From positions 1 through 16,505 of the forward strand of contig JAFKKW010000202.1 in the NCBI GenBank assembly GCA_017304275.1: a stretch of 16,505 nucleotides of DNA. The letters are read 5' to 3'. Below the pieces are notes generated by a model. The model was given only the letters and a program-made list of their open reading frames with translations, did no database searches and was not told the DNA's origin. The position numbers and the translations under genes are program-made. Source of the DNA: Hyphomicrobiales bacterium. GTDB taxonomy: Bacteria > Pseudomonadota > Alphaproteobacteria > Rhizobiales > Hyphomicrobiaceae. Below, piece by piece: positions 1 to 7,103 of the stretch. Position 1 is the first letter of the stretch. The number at the start of each line of letters is the position of its first letter.

Positions 1-186
1 TGCTACTGGTCACCGCTGTTCAATCGCTGCGAGCGGTTGATCGTCGGCACGCGGCTCGGCAGAGCCAACCTCAACCCGTTGGGCTGCAACGGCCTCGCAG
101 AGAGCGCGTGCAAGGCCCGCTCCGACTGCCTTTGGATCCTCAACGGGTGCATGAAGGATCTGCTGAAGAAGCCGGCGGGAGAGTAG
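1..186 (+). CDS. C-terminal fragment of a Cys-rich protein, function unknown
   Basis: An open frame runs from the first base of the window to a TAG at 184-186, giving 61 residues with no start codon inside, so the gene begins upstream. Six cysteines fall at residues 1, 10, 29, 37, 43 and 50 of the fragment, which is unusual for a cytoplasmic protein and suggests disulfides or metal binding. The end is basic (KDLLKKPAGE). A convergent tRNA gene starts 18 bases after the stop. I do not recognise the family. The reading frame is supported by G/C-rich third positions and the absence of a competing gene, but a fragment this short cannot be assigned a role. Confidence 0.5.
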   Translation, partial: CYWSPLFNRCERLIVGTRLGRANLNPLGCNGLAESACKARSDCLWILNGCMKDLLKKPAGE

Positions 187-204
187 GTCGCCCCCTCAAG
201 CGAA

Positions 205-291
205 TGGTGCCCCTGGCCCGACTCGAACGGGCACGTCATTGCTGACAACAGATTTTGAGTCTGCCGCGTCTACCGATTCCGCCACAGAGGC
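205..291 (-). tRNA. tRNA-Leu (anticodon CAA)
   Basis: The reverse strand folds as a complete class II tRNA of 87 nt including an encoded CCA (205-207). The acceptor stem GCCTCTG pairs with CAGGGGC (one T-G wobble), followed by discriminator A. The D arm contains ATCGGTAGACGC. The anticodon loop CTCAAAA sits in a GCAGA/TCTGT stem, with anticodon CAA at 255-257, which reads UUG. The long variable arm (GTCA/TGAC) is typical of tRNA-Leu, and the T arm is GCCCG-TTCGAGT-CGGGC. All canonical elements are present, so it should be functional. Confidence 0.96.
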
Positions 292-364
292 AATGGGAAG
301 CGAACGGGAACGAGCGCGCACTATACCGGCGGGCCTTGCCCAGTCAACGCGCGCCGAAACGCCG

Positions 365-715
365 CTATTTCCAGGAGTAGGTGACGCGGCCGGTGCCGTG
401 CACGTGCTCGGCCACCTCGACGTGGTCGCCCACGTGCGGGTCGGTCGTCTTCAGCGCCATGACGTGGACGACTGGGCCCTTGTCGAGCTTCACGTCGACG
501 GCGAGCCCTTCCTCGATGGCCTTGGTGGACTTGGCGAAGAGCGGCGCGATGGCGGCGACGACGCCCGGCTCACGGTGCGTCTCGACGGTGGCGTCGAGCC
601 CGGTCGCCCAGAAACCGGCAGCCATCAGACCCACGATCCCGAGGCCCGCAGCCGCCCATCTGGCCTTCTGCCATCTCAACCGGCTATCCAAGCGGCGCCG
701 TGTTTCCTCGCGCAT
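365..715 (-). CDS. Small membrane-anchored protein, paralogue of the next gene upstream
   Basis: Codes for 116 residues: a short basic N-terminus (MREETRRRLDSRLRWQK), one hydrophobic segment at about residues 22-42, then an extracytoplasmic domain of about 70 residues ending in TYSWK. I chose the ATG at 713-715 over the in-frame start at 772 because the paralogue at 857-1258 also begins MRxET. The soluble domain shares the spaced pattern VKLDxGxxVxV...GDxV...Y.W with that paralogue. Such a short beta-rich anchored domain could be an OB-like fold, but that is inference. No catalytic motif is visible. A promoter-like sequence lies about 70-95 bases upstream, so the gene may be transcribed separately from its paralogue. 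Function unknown. Confidence 0.72.
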   Translation of the reverse strand: MREETRRRLDSRLRWQKARWAAAGLGIVGLMAAGFWATGLDATVETHREPGVVAAIAPLFAKSTKAIEEGLAVDVKLDKGPVVHVMALKTTDPHVGDHVEVAEHVHGTGRVTYSWK

Positions 716-783
716 GTTCCGTCGTATCCCTGCGGCTCTGCTCGCTCGCGGCGACCGTCCGCCGCGCTTCACGTCCGGGCGCG

Positions 784-812
784 TATATAGCTTGCGCCGA
801 GCCGCTTGCGAA
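784..812 (-). promoter_or_regulatory. Candidate sigma-70 promoter for the 365-715 gene
   Basis: On the reverse strand a TTCGCA (-35, 807-812) is followed after exactly 17 bases by TATATA (-10, 784-789). Transcription would start near 777, giving a leader of about 60 nt. Four of six bases match the -35 consensus. Seen by eye only. Confidence 0.38.
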
Positions 813-856
813 GATGGTGTTTGAGGGGCGCTCGCCAGAACCGTTCCGGACGCACT

Positions 857-1258
857 CTAAGGATGCGATACCGGCGTCGCGGTCATCGTGTCCGGCCCGG
901 AGATGATCGCGCTCGGGCCATCCCATTCATAAACCGTCAGATAGTCGAAGAGCATGGCGCGCTGGCGCAGCGTGACGCGGTCTCCGATCCCCGGCAGGGC
1001 GGGCGCGGTGTTACCGACGCGGACGAACGCGCCGTTGTCGAGCTTCACCTCGATAAACGGGTAGGTCTGGCCGGTGTCACCGTTCAAGCGCCAGTCTGCG
1101 CTCTGCACCGTGCCGGCAACCTGGCGCGCATGATGCGAGGTCGCGTGACCTGCCAACAAACCCGCGATCATGAGCGCGAGCAAGGCAAGTGCCGTACCCC
1201 AGCCCACGTAGCCGTTGGTCCAAATGCGGTCCGGACGCTGTTGCGTTTCCCCTCGCAT
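857..1258 (-). CDS. Small membrane-anchored protein, paralogue of the next gene downstream
   Basis: Codes for 133 residues. The start at 1256-1258 has a strong ribosome-binding site (GGGAGGGG, a few bases upstream) and aligns with the paralogue's MRxET start. A hydrophobic segment at about residues 22-41 anchors the protein. The outside domain (about 45-115) carries VKLDNGAFVRV and GDRVTLRQR, matching the neighbour's VKLDKGPVVHV and GDHVEVAEH. A tail of about 20 residues rich in P, S and T is absent from the neighbour. The two genes are in tandem, 141 bases apart, which looks like an old duplication. The mature domain is probably periplasmic. No family assigned and no enzymatic motif seen. 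Confidence 0.72.
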   Translation of the reverse strand: MRGETQQRPDRIWTNGYVGWGTALALLALMIAGLLAGHATSHHARQVAGTVQSADWRLNGDTGQTYPFIEVKLDNGAFVRVGNTAPALPGIGDRVTLRQRAMLFDYLTVYEWDGPSAIISGPDTMTATPVSHP

Positions 1259-1394
1259 GACCCCTCCCCAGAGCATTTTTCAGAGTCGCGATGCTCTTAA
1301 ATTCGGGTCGTCCCCATACGTTCCAACGTGCGCCAGATTCGTGTTCAAAATCTGACTCACGGCGCAGGTATTTATGCTCGCAAGAAGCCGAAGC

Positions 1395-2897
1395 TCAGGC
1401 GGCTTTCTCCTGGCCTTCGACGAGGCGGACGATGTCGGCCATGATGTCGTTCAACTGGAAGTCCTTCGGCGTGTAGACGGCGGCGACGCCGAAGGCCTTG
1501 AGCTTCGCCGCGTCCTCCGGCGGGATGATGCCGCCGACGACGACCGGCACGTCGGTGAGCCCTTCCTTGCGCATGCGATCCATCACCTCGCCGACCAGCG
1601 GCAGGTGGGAGCCCGACAGGATCGACAGGCCGACGACGTGGACGCTTTCGTCAACGGCTGCGCGAACGATCTGGGTCGGCGTCAAGCGGATGCCCTCGTA
1701 GACGACCTCCATGCCGACGTCGCGGGCGCGGACGGCGATCTGCTCGGCGCCGTTCGAGTGACCATCGAGGCCGGGCTTGCCGACCAGGAACTTGATGCGC
1801 CGGCCGAGCTTCGCGGAGGCAGCGTCGACCGCGGCGCGCACGCCGTCGAGCCCGGTGCCGGTGCGCTCGGGCGCGGCCTGGGCGACGCCGGTCGGGGCAC
1901 GGTACTCGCCGAACACGCGACGCAACGTGGTGCCCCACTCACCCGTCGTGACGCCGGATTTGGCGCAGGCAATGGAGCTTTCCATGATGTTGCGGCCTTC
2001 CTTGGCGGCCGATTCCAGGTCCGCGAGGGCCTTCTCGACGGCCTTGGCGTTACGCGCGGCGCGCCAGGCCTTGAGACGCTCCACCTGCTCGGCCTCGACC
2101 GCCGGATCGACGACCATGATGGCACCTTCGCCCGCCGTCAGCGGCGAGGGCTCGGTCTCGGTCCAGCGGTTGACACCGACCACGACCATGTCGCCGGTCT
2201 CGATCTGGCGCAGGCGCGCGGAGTTGCTCTCGACAAGGCGGCGCTTCATGTAGTCGATGGCGGCGATGGCGCCGCCCATGCGCTCGATGGTGGCAAGCTC
2301 GTCCTTGGCCTGCGCCTTGAGCTGATCGACCTTGCGCTGAATCTCGGCCGACCCATCGAAGATGTCGCCGTAGTCGAGCAAGTCGGTTTCGTAAGCCAGG
2401 ATCTGCTGCATGCGCAGCGACCACTGCTGATCCCAGGGGCGCGGAAGACCGAGCGCCTCGTTCCAGGCCGGGAGCTGGACGGCGCGGGCGCGCGCGTTTT
2501 TCGACAGCGTGACGGCGAGCGCCTCGATCAGGATGCGGTAGACGTTGTTCTCGGGCTGCGGCTCGGTGAGGCCCAAGCTGTTCACCTGGACGCCGTAGCG
2601 GAACATGCGGTTCTTGGCTTCCTTCACCGCATAGCGCTCGCGGGTGATGTCCTCCCACAGCTCCACGAACGCGCGCATCTTGCAGATCTCGGTGATGAAG
2701 CGCATGCCGGCGTTGACGAAGAACGAGACGCGGCCGACGACCTTTCCGAAATCCTCCTCCGGCACCTCACCCGAGGCCTTCACCGTGTCGAGCACGGCGA
2801 GCGCGGTCGCGAGTGCGTAGGAGAGCTCCTGCACCGGCGTCGCGCCTGCCTCCTGCAGATGGTAGGAGCAGACGTTGGTCGGGTTCCACTTCGGCAC
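1395..2897 (-). CDS. ecm: C-terminal piece of ethylmalonyl-CoA mutase, about 500 residues
   Basis: The frame reopens straight after the TAA with KEV-PKWNPTNVCSYHLQ. The first possible in-frame start is the GTG at 2895-2897, but its only SD-like sequence (AAGGAG) touches the GTG with no spacer, so reinitiation there should be poor. The piece holds the rest of the barrel and a complete C-terminal cobalamin domain: DGHSNG (base-off B12 motif, full-length residues about 545-550), SILSGSH and VVVGGI. It ends EGQEKAA at a TGA. Downstream the next gene on this strand begins after 136 bases. On its own the piece lacks the N-terminal substrate-binding segments, so activity would need the N-terminal piece or readthrough. 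Confidence 0.75.
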   Translation of the reverse strand: MPKWNPTNVCSYHLQEAGATPVQELSYALATALAVLDTVKASGEVPEEDFGKVVGRVSFFVNAGMRFITEICKMRAFVELWEDITRERYAVKEAKNRMFRYGVQVNSLGLTEPQPENNVYRILIEALAVTLSKNARARAVQLPAWNEALGLPRPWDQQWSLRMQQILAYETDLLDYGDIFDGSAEIQRKVDQLKAQAKDELATIERMGGAIAAIDYMKRRLVESNSARLRQIETGDMVVVGVNRWTETEPSPLTAGEGAIMVVDPAVEAEQVERLKAWRAARNAKAVEKALADLESAAKEGRNIMESSIACAKSGVTTGEWGTTLRRVFGEYRAPTGVAQAAPERTGTGLDGVRAAVDAASAKLGRRIKFLVGKPGLDGHSNGAEQIAVRARDVGMEVVYEGIRLTPTQIVRAAVDESVHVVGLSILSGSHLPLVGEVMDRMRKEGLTDVPVVVGGIIPPEDAAKLKAFGVAAVYTPKDFQLNDIMADIVRLVEGQEKAA

Positions 2898-2903
2898 CTC
2901 CTT

Positions 2904-3398
2904 TTAGGAGAAGACGATGGTGTCCTTGATGAGCCGCAGCGAGGGCGCGGGCGGAAACACGTAGGTGCCGCGCGACAGGTATTCCTTGATGATGTCGTTC
3001 TGGATGGTGCCGGTGAGCTTGGTGCGCGGGGCGCCGGTCTCGTCGGCGGTGGCGATGTAGAGCGACAGCAGCCACGCCGCCGTCGCGTTGATCGTCATCG
3101 AGGTGTTCATCTGGTCGAGGGGAATACCCTCGAGCAGGCGACGCATGTCGCCGAGGTGGGACACAGGCACGCCCACCTTGCCGACCTCGCCTTTGGCCAG
3201 CTCGTGATCGGAATCGTAGCCGGTCTGGGTCGGCAGGTCGAAGGCGATCGAAAGGCCGGTCTGGCCCTTGGCCAGGTTCTTCCGGTAGAGCTCGTTCGAC
3301 TTGGCGGCCGTGGAATGGCCGGCGTAGGTGCGAAACAGCCAGGGCTTGTCCCGCTCCGGGCCCTTGCCTGCCGCCCCGCCCGCCTTCTTCTCCGACAT
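2904..3398 (-). CDS. ecm: N-terminal piece of ethylmalonyl-CoA mutase, 164 residues
   Basis: This piece runs from the ATG at 3398 to the premature TAA. It holds the N-terminal segment and the first part of the substrate-binding TIM barrel: RTYAGHST near residue 24, LPTQTGYD near 55-62, the QMNTSMTINATAAWLLSLY segment near 100-118, and FPPAPSLRLIKDTIVFS at the end. Truncation falls inside the barrel, so the piece would not fold as a functional domain alone and contains no B12 site. The stop is read as TAA in the context TCC-TAA-AAG. Other genes here (for example ccr) end in TAA, so the codon is not reassigned. Confidence 0.75.
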   Translation of the reverse strand: MSEKKAGGAAGKGPERDKPWLFRTYAGHSTAAKSNELYRKNLAKGQTGLSIAFDLPTQTGYDSDHELAKGEVGKVGVPVSHLGDMRRLLEGIPLDQMNTSMTINATAAWLLSLYIATADETGAPRTKLTGTIQNDIIKEYLSRGTYVFPPAPSLRLIKDTIVFS

Positions 3399-3496
3399 TC
3401 TCAGGTCCTCGCCCGCAAATAAATGGTCCCATAGCGTACCGGCCGCCGGGCGCAAGGCAAAAGTCTATAATTCGTCACGGGGACGGAGGCGGCGGC

Positions 3497-3865
3497 TCAG
3501 ATCCGTAGCCGGCGGTCGAGAGGCACCCTGGCGCCGAGCGGGGTGCGGATGCGGAGCACGGCGTCGACAAGGCGTTTCAGCAGCACCATGACCAGGAGCG
3601 CGGCGACCATGCCGACCGTTGCGGCAACGGCGGCATCGACGGCCTTCTCGGTGCTGAAGACCATCCCCAAGGCGCTCGCGGTGTAGATCCCAGCCAAACC
3701 GCTCCAAGCCAGGACCGGCGCGAAAATGTAGGCCAGTCCCTTCACGGGCAGGGTTGCGTGCATGAGGACGAAAGCGGCGAGCGCGAGGGCGGCCACGATG
3801 GCGTAGCTCAGCCCGTCGGCCGTGACGATCCCGCCGATAACCGTGAAAATGGCGTCCAAGCTCAT
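3497..3865 (-). CDS. Small integral membrane protein, function unknown
   Basis: Codes for 122 residues with three to four hydrophobic segments, at about 4-14, 20-38, 44-66 and 78-98, and a basic C-terminal tail (RTPLGARVPLDRRLRI) that should face the cytoplasm. The start at 3863-3865 is preceded by a GGCGGA-like ribosome-binding site. It lies about 100 bases upstream of ecm on the same strand, so the two could share a transcript. I recognise no family and no conserved charged residue within the membrane segments that would indicate a transporter. Its place between ccr and ecm may or may not be meaningful. Confidence 0.7.
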   Translation of the reverse strand: MSLDAIFTVIGGIVTADGLSYAIVAALALAAFVLMHATLPVKGLAYIFAPVLAWSGLAGIYTASALGMVFSTEKAVDAAVAATVGMVAALLVMVLLKRLVDAVLRIRTPLGARVPLDRRLRI

Positions 3866-4211
3866 AGGTTTCCGCCTGCCTGCCGCGCTGCGATCCCCGT
3901 TTTTAGCGCTCTCCGATTAATCCTTCGTGTGGATTGCCGGGTGCCAGAACGCCCGTAGGAAGGCCAGTTCACAGTGTTCACCCGGGTCCCGGAGCGGTTC
4001 CGGCCGACCGATTTTTGACAAACTCTTTATTGCGGCGCGGAAAAGTGCTTGAAACGGAGGCCGAAAGGTACGGAGGGGCGCCTCGGGCGCGCTTTTCGGG
4101 CCTGAAAAGCGTTCGCGATGCGGGCAGTTTCGCGCATCTGAGCCGCAGGCCTCAAGCTATACCGCCGACCTTGGGGGAGCCTTCACATTCGCGTCAGGGA
4201 GAGACGAGAGC
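3866..4211. other. Divergent intergenic region in front of ccr
   Basis: These 346 bases separate the small membrane protein (-) from ccr (+) and hold no credible gene. A TTGACA hexamer lies at 4015-4020 but has no good -10 at 16-18 bases. CTATAC at 4157-4162 could be a -10 but has no good -35. Two palindromic segments follow each other: GAGG-GGCG-CCTC at 4073-4084 and a near-perfect 22-bp palindrome at 4090-4111. The ccr ribosome-binding site is the GGGAGAGACGAGAG stretch just before the ATG at 4212. Confidence 0.6.
4090..4111. promoter_or_regulatory. 22-bp near-palindrome, candidate operator of ccr
   Basis: The arms CGCTTTTC (4090-4097) and GAAAAGCG (4104-4111) are perfect inverted repeats. 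The centre GGGCCT is palindromic except for one pair. It lies about 100 bases upstream of the ccr start, a position and size suited to a dimeric repressor or activator. In Methylobacterium a TetR-type regulator (CcrR) controls ccr through a palindrome, but I cannot say this site is the same. The T and A runs in the arms are those of DNA recognition rather than of a terminator, since no U-tract follows. Confidence 0.45.
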
Positions 4212-5540
4212 ATGTCGAGCCAAAGCGCCGCAACCAAGAGCACCGCCACTCCGGCTGCGCCGTCCGTGGTTGAGGCCAAGAAAGACCTCTACGAAATCGG
4301 CGAGATTCCGCCGCTCGGCCATGTGCCGAAAAACATGTACGCGTGGGCCATCCGCGCGGAGCGTCACGGCGAGCCGGACAAGGCGATGCAGGTCGAGGTA
4401 TTACCCACCTGGGAGCTGGACAGCCACGACGTTCTGGTCCTCGTGATGGCGGCCGGCGTCAACTACAACGGCGTCTGGGCCTCGCTCGGCACGCCGATCT
4501 CGCCCATCAACGACGTGCACAAGAACCCGTACCATGTGGCGGGCTCGGACGCGTCGGGCATCGTGTGGGCCGTCGGCTCCAAGGTGAAGCGGTGGAAGGT
4601 CGGCGACGAAGTCGTCATCCATTGCAACCAGGACGACGGCGACGACGAGGAGTGCAACGGCGGCGATCCGATGTTCTCCCCGTCGCAGCGCATCTGGGGC
4701 TATGAGACGCCCGACGGAAGCTTCGCGCAGTTCTGCCGCGTGCAGGATCGCCAGTTGCTCGAGCGTCCGAAGCATCTCACGTGGGAGGAGGCGGCGTGCT
4801 ACACGCTGACGCTCGCCACCGCTTACCGCATGCTGTTCGGCCATCGCCCGCACGTGCTGCGTCCAGGGCACAACGTGCTGGTGTGGGGCGCCTCCGGCGG
4901 CCTCGGCTCGTTCGCGGTGCAGCTCTGTGCGACCTCCGGCGCAAATGCGATCGGTGTCGTCTCCGATGACGATAAGCGCGATTTCGTCATGCAGCTCGGC
5001 GCCAAGGGCGTCATCAACCGCAAGAACTTCAAGTGCTGGGGTCAACTGCCGAAGGTCGGCTCGCCCGAGTACAACGCCTGGCTCAAGGAGATGCGCAGCT
5101 TCGGCAAGGCGATCTGGGACATCACCGGCAAGGGCGTCAACGTCGACTGCGTTTTCGAGCATCCGGGCGAGTCGACGATTCCTGTCTCAGTGCAGGTCGT
5201 GAAGCGTGGCGGCATGGTCGTCATCTGCGCGGGCACGACAGGCTACAACCTGACCATGGACGCGCGGTATCTCTGGATGCATCAGAAGCGCGTGCAGGGC
5301 TCGCACTTCGCCAACCTGCAACAGGCGAGCCAGGCCAACAAGCTCGTGGTCGAGCGGCGCATCGATCCCTGCATGTCGGAAGTGTTCTCGTGGGCGCAGA
5401 TCCCGAAAGCACACATGCGCATGATGAAGAACGAGCACAAGCCGGGCAACATGGCCGTGCTGGTGTCGGCGCCGACGACGGGTCTTCGGACGTTCGAGGA
5501 CGTGCTGGAGGCAAGCCAGGCACGGTTCGGCGAGGCGTAA
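4212..5540 (+). CDS. ccr: Crotonyl-CoA carboxylase/reductase
   Basis: Codes for 442 residues, the normal length. The enzyme reduces crotonyl-CoA with NADPH while fixing CO2, giving (2S)-ethylmalonyl-CoA, the committed step of the EMC pathway. It belongs to the medium-chain dehydrogenase/reductase superfamily: N-terminal catalytic domain with AGVNYNGVWASLG (82-94), an acidic insert DDGDDEECNGGDP (141-153) typical of the family, and a Rossmann domain with VLVWGASGGLGSFAVQLC (222-239). The His in GSHFAN (365) matches the CO2-site histidine known from characterised enzymes. The Asn in VNYN is the likely partner. I recall these residues and did not align them. The ATG at 4212 follows a GGGAGAG/GAGAG purine stretch. 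A strong terminator follows, so it is probably monocistronic. Confidence 0.97.
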   Translation: MSSQSAATKSTATPAAPSVVEAKKDLYEIGEIPPLGHVPKNMYAWAIRAERHGEPDKAMQVEVLPTWELDSHDVLVLVMAAGVNYNGVWASLGTPISPINDVHKNPYHVAGSDASGIVWAVGSKVKRWKVGDEVVIHCNQDDGDDEECNGGDPMFSPSQRIWGYETPDGSFAQFCRVQDRQLLERPKHLTWEEAACYTLTLATAYRMLFGHRPHVLRPGHNVLVWGASGGLGSFAVQLCATSGANAIGVVSDDDKRDFVMQLGAKGVINRKNFKCWGQLPKVGSPEYNAWLKEMRSFGKAIWDITGKGVNVDCVFEHPGESTIPVSVQVVKRGGMVVICAGTTGYNLTMDARYLWMHQKRVQGSHFANLQQASQANKLVVERRIDPCMSEVFSWAQIPKAHMRMMKNEHKPGNMAVLVSAPTTGLRTFEDVLEASQARFGEA

Positions 5541-5567
5541 ACTCACACCGGCGATCAATAGATCAGG

Positions 5568-5596
5568 AAAGCGCGGCAGAGATGCCGCGCTTTTTT
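5568..5596 (+). terminator. Rho-independent terminator of ccr
   Basis: The stem GCGCGGCA (5571-5578) pairs perfectly with TGCCGCGC (5583-5590) around a GAGA loop and is followed by six T. Three A before the stem can pair with the T run. It begins 28 bases after the ccr stop, and its T run ends on the stop codon of the convergent gene at 5596. With AAA on the left it could also work weakly for the reverse strand. Confidence 0.92.
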
Positions 5597-6009
5597 CATT
5601 TCTTGCGCGCGAGGTCGGCGCAGCCGGCGGTGGCTTCGGGACCGGATTCGACGTAACAGGCGGCGATGCGGTCGGGACCGAGGATGCGGCCGTGGTTGTA
5701 GCCATGACTGTCGGAGGCGACCCAGGTGAAGGAAACATTATCCGGATAGATGACGCCGAAGAAGTTCTTGGTGCCGTCCGGGTATGTGAAATGACCGCGG
5801 AAACGGCGATCCTGCTGCTCCGTGATCTCGACGGTCTTCTCACCCCAGATCTTGTAGCCCTTCTTGTCGGAAACGGTCCGGTTCTCGCCGACCCAGGTGC
5901 CTACGAGATTGGGGATCGCCTTGTCGTCCTCGGCCACCGACGGGCCATAGCCGAGGCCGACCAGCGCGAGCGCGGCGGGCCATGGGGCAAGCTTGCGCGG
6001 ACGACGCAT
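5596..6009 (-). CDS. Secreted small beta-rich protein, function unknown
   Basis: Codes for 137 residues. A signal peptide is visible (basic MRRPRK, hydrophobic 8-20, likely cut after SVA at 26). The mature part starts with NLVGTWVGENRTVSDKKGY, a pattern seen at the start of small lipocalin-like or avidin-like beta-barrels, and has alternating aromatic strands (HFTYPDG, FFGVIYPDNVSFTWV). Two cysteines near the end (118, 130) could form a disulfide. The start at 6007-6009 has AAGGAG seven bases upstream. It lies 16 bases after the yihY-like gene on the same strand and is probably co-transcribed with it. Ligand and role are unknown; the barrel reading is inference. Confidence 0.78.
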   Translation of the reverse strand: MRRPRKLAPWPAALALVGLGYGPSVAEDDKAIPNLVGTWVGENRTVSDKKGYKIWGEKTVEITEQQDRRFRGHFTYPDGTKNFFGVIYPDNVSFTWVASDSHGYNHGRILGPDRIAACYVESGPEATAGCADLARKK

Positions 6010-6025
6010 CGGGGTCTCCTTCGAC

Positions 6026-6880
6026 TCAGTGACTGCCGTTGGTGAGCTTCTTCAGCTCCATGATGCCGCGGTTCAGCTCGGCGCCGAGAAGAATGATGAC
6101 CGCCGTGACTTGGAAAAAGATCATCGCGATCATGAGCTGCGAGAGGCCGGCATAGAAGCGCGCGTAGTTGCTGATGGAGAGATAGTAGGAATAGAAGGCC
6201 GCGATCGTAAGCCACAGCACGACCGAAAAGGCGACGCCCGGCCAGACGTCGGCGAGGCGGCGCTTGCCGGCCGCGAGCCAAAGATGAAAGGCGAGAAGCT
6301 GCGTGCCGATGACGGCGGCGCCGAGCGCGTAACGCACCGCCGGCGCCAGCCAGGTCGAATCGACAATGGACCTGACCAACGACGGCTCGACCCAAGAGGG
6401 CTCGAATCGCGCCGCGATCGCCGGCCCGACCACCACCGCCCAGGTCAGGACCAGCATCGACGCAGCGCTGATCAACACGAGAAGCATGCTGAAGGCGAGG
6501 CAGGCCGGATAGGATCGCGTTTCCTGAACGCGATAAGCGCCGTTGAGCGCCGTGCGAAGCGTCTCGACGGCGCTGGTCGCGAAAAACAGCGCGAGAAAAC
6601 CGCCGAACGTCAGCAGGTCGACGCGGGTCTGGCCCATGATGGCGTCCACCTGGGGGGCCAGCGCCTCGGCCACGGCAGGGGGAAGGTTCTGGAACAGTTG
6701 CGCGACGGCTTCGGCCGCCAGCTCGGGCCCGCCGAACAACAGGCCCGCGAGGCCGCCGAGGAAGATGCAGAACGGGAACAGCGACACGACGAACGAGAAA
6801 GCCACTGCGCCCGCCATGGCGAAGCCCGAGTGCTCGTAGAGGCGGTAGATGGCAGCAAGCAGGGTCCGGTAACGCTTCAT
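6026..6880 (-). CDS. YihY/UPF0761 (BrkB-like) membrane protein
   Basis: Codes for 284 residues with about six membrane segments. Typical family segments are the N-terminal amphipathic stretch MKRYRTLLAAIYRLYEHSG, GAVAFSFVVSLFPFCIFLGG (about 25-44), the loop with LTFGGFLALFFATSAVETLRTALNGAYRV, and the C-terminal IIFFQ-type segment with LGAELNRGI (about 262-270). The ATG at 6878-6880 gives the usual family N-terminus; a start at 6979 would add 33 residues without family character. Members were once called ribonuclease BN or BrkB, but the nuclease assignment was wrong and the function is still unsettled (transport or envelope roles are suggested). It forms a likely operon with the secreted protein downstream and is divergent from mcd. 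Confidence 0.88.
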   Translation of the reverse strand: MKRYRTLLAAIYRLYEHSGFAMAGAVAFSFVVSLFPFCIFLGGLAGLLFGGPELAAEAVAQLFQNLPPAVAEALAPQVDAIMGQTRVDLLTFGGFLALFFATSAVETLRTALNGAYRVQETRSYPACLAFSMLLVLISAASMLVLTWAVVVGPAIAARFEPSWVEPSLVRSIVDSTWLAPAVRYALGAAVIGTQLLAFHLWLAAGKRRLADVWPGVAFSVVLWLTIAAFYSYYLSISNYARFYAGLSQLMIAMIFFQVTAVIILLGAELNRGIMELKKLTNGSH

Positions 6881-7103
6881 CGTCGAGCAATCTGGCGGCA
6901 GTTTGGGCTGTTGTCGAGCGGCGAGCCTAACCACCGCGGACGCGGAGGTCCATGTCCGAGAGGTCACGCCCTTCGTCAAACGGCCGTCGACCGTTAACGC
7001 TCCACGCGCATCCGTAAAAGCCCGCAGTGCCCGTACTTTCTGTCGCGCCGTGCGAGATGGTCTTGACGGCTGGCTCCGGAAATTTGCAGATGGCCCTTCG
7101 AAC

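Larger units (their letters stand above)
1395..3398 (-). pseudogene. ecm: Ethylmalonyl-CoA mutase, interrupted by an in-frame TAA
   Basis: The reverse strand encodes a full-length (about 667-codon) B12-dependent acyl-CoA mutase matching ethylmalonyl-CoA mutase, which rearranges (2R)-ethylmalonyl-CoA to (2S)-methylsuccinyl-CoA in the EMC pathway. Recognisable segments include DKPWLFRTYAGHST, AFDLPTQTGYDSDHE, QMNTSMTINATA, CSYHLQEAGATP and the C-terminal B12 motif DGHSNG. The ATG at 3396-3398 has GAGGA eight bases upstream and gives the family's usual N-terminus. Codon 165 (2904-2906) is TAA. Both sides are in the same frame and fully conserved, so this is a single nonsense codon, not a frameshift. 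It could be a real mutation, a strain polymorphism or a base-call error (TAC to TAA is one change). The reading as ecm, rather than methylmalonyl-CoA mutase, is supported by ccr and mcd nearby and by the single-chain form. Confidence 0.9.

Noticed and set aside
1341..1356. TTCAAAATCTGACTC resembling the tRNA-Leu anticodon region
   Set aside because: Only the short anticodon-like stretch matches; no acceptor, D or T arm is present around it.
1385..1405. AAGCCG/CGGCTT hairpin at the end of ecm as a terminator
   Set aside because: The stem is six pairs, overlaps the stop codon and last codons, and has no T run on the reverse strand.
2904..2906. Stop-codon reassignment or an unusual amino acid at the ecm TAA
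   Set aside because: ccr and other genes here end with TAA, and TAA is not a known selenocysteine or pyrrolysine codon.
1374..3422. A 682-codon open frame on the + strand covering the whole of ecm
   Set aside because: It is antisense to a clearly conserved enzyme, its protein is low-complexity (Arg, Gly, Leu, Asp, His rich) with no motif, and it is open because of the GC-rich codon pattern of the real gene.
3466..3471. A perfect TATAAT on the + strand
   Set aside because: There is no -35 at 16-18 bases, and it points into the 3' end of the convergent membrane gene with no + strand gene until 4212.
6979..6995. AACGG...CCGTT inverted repeat between the yihY-like gene and mcd
   Set aside because: Five-base arms around seven bases are expected by chance in DNA this GC-rich.
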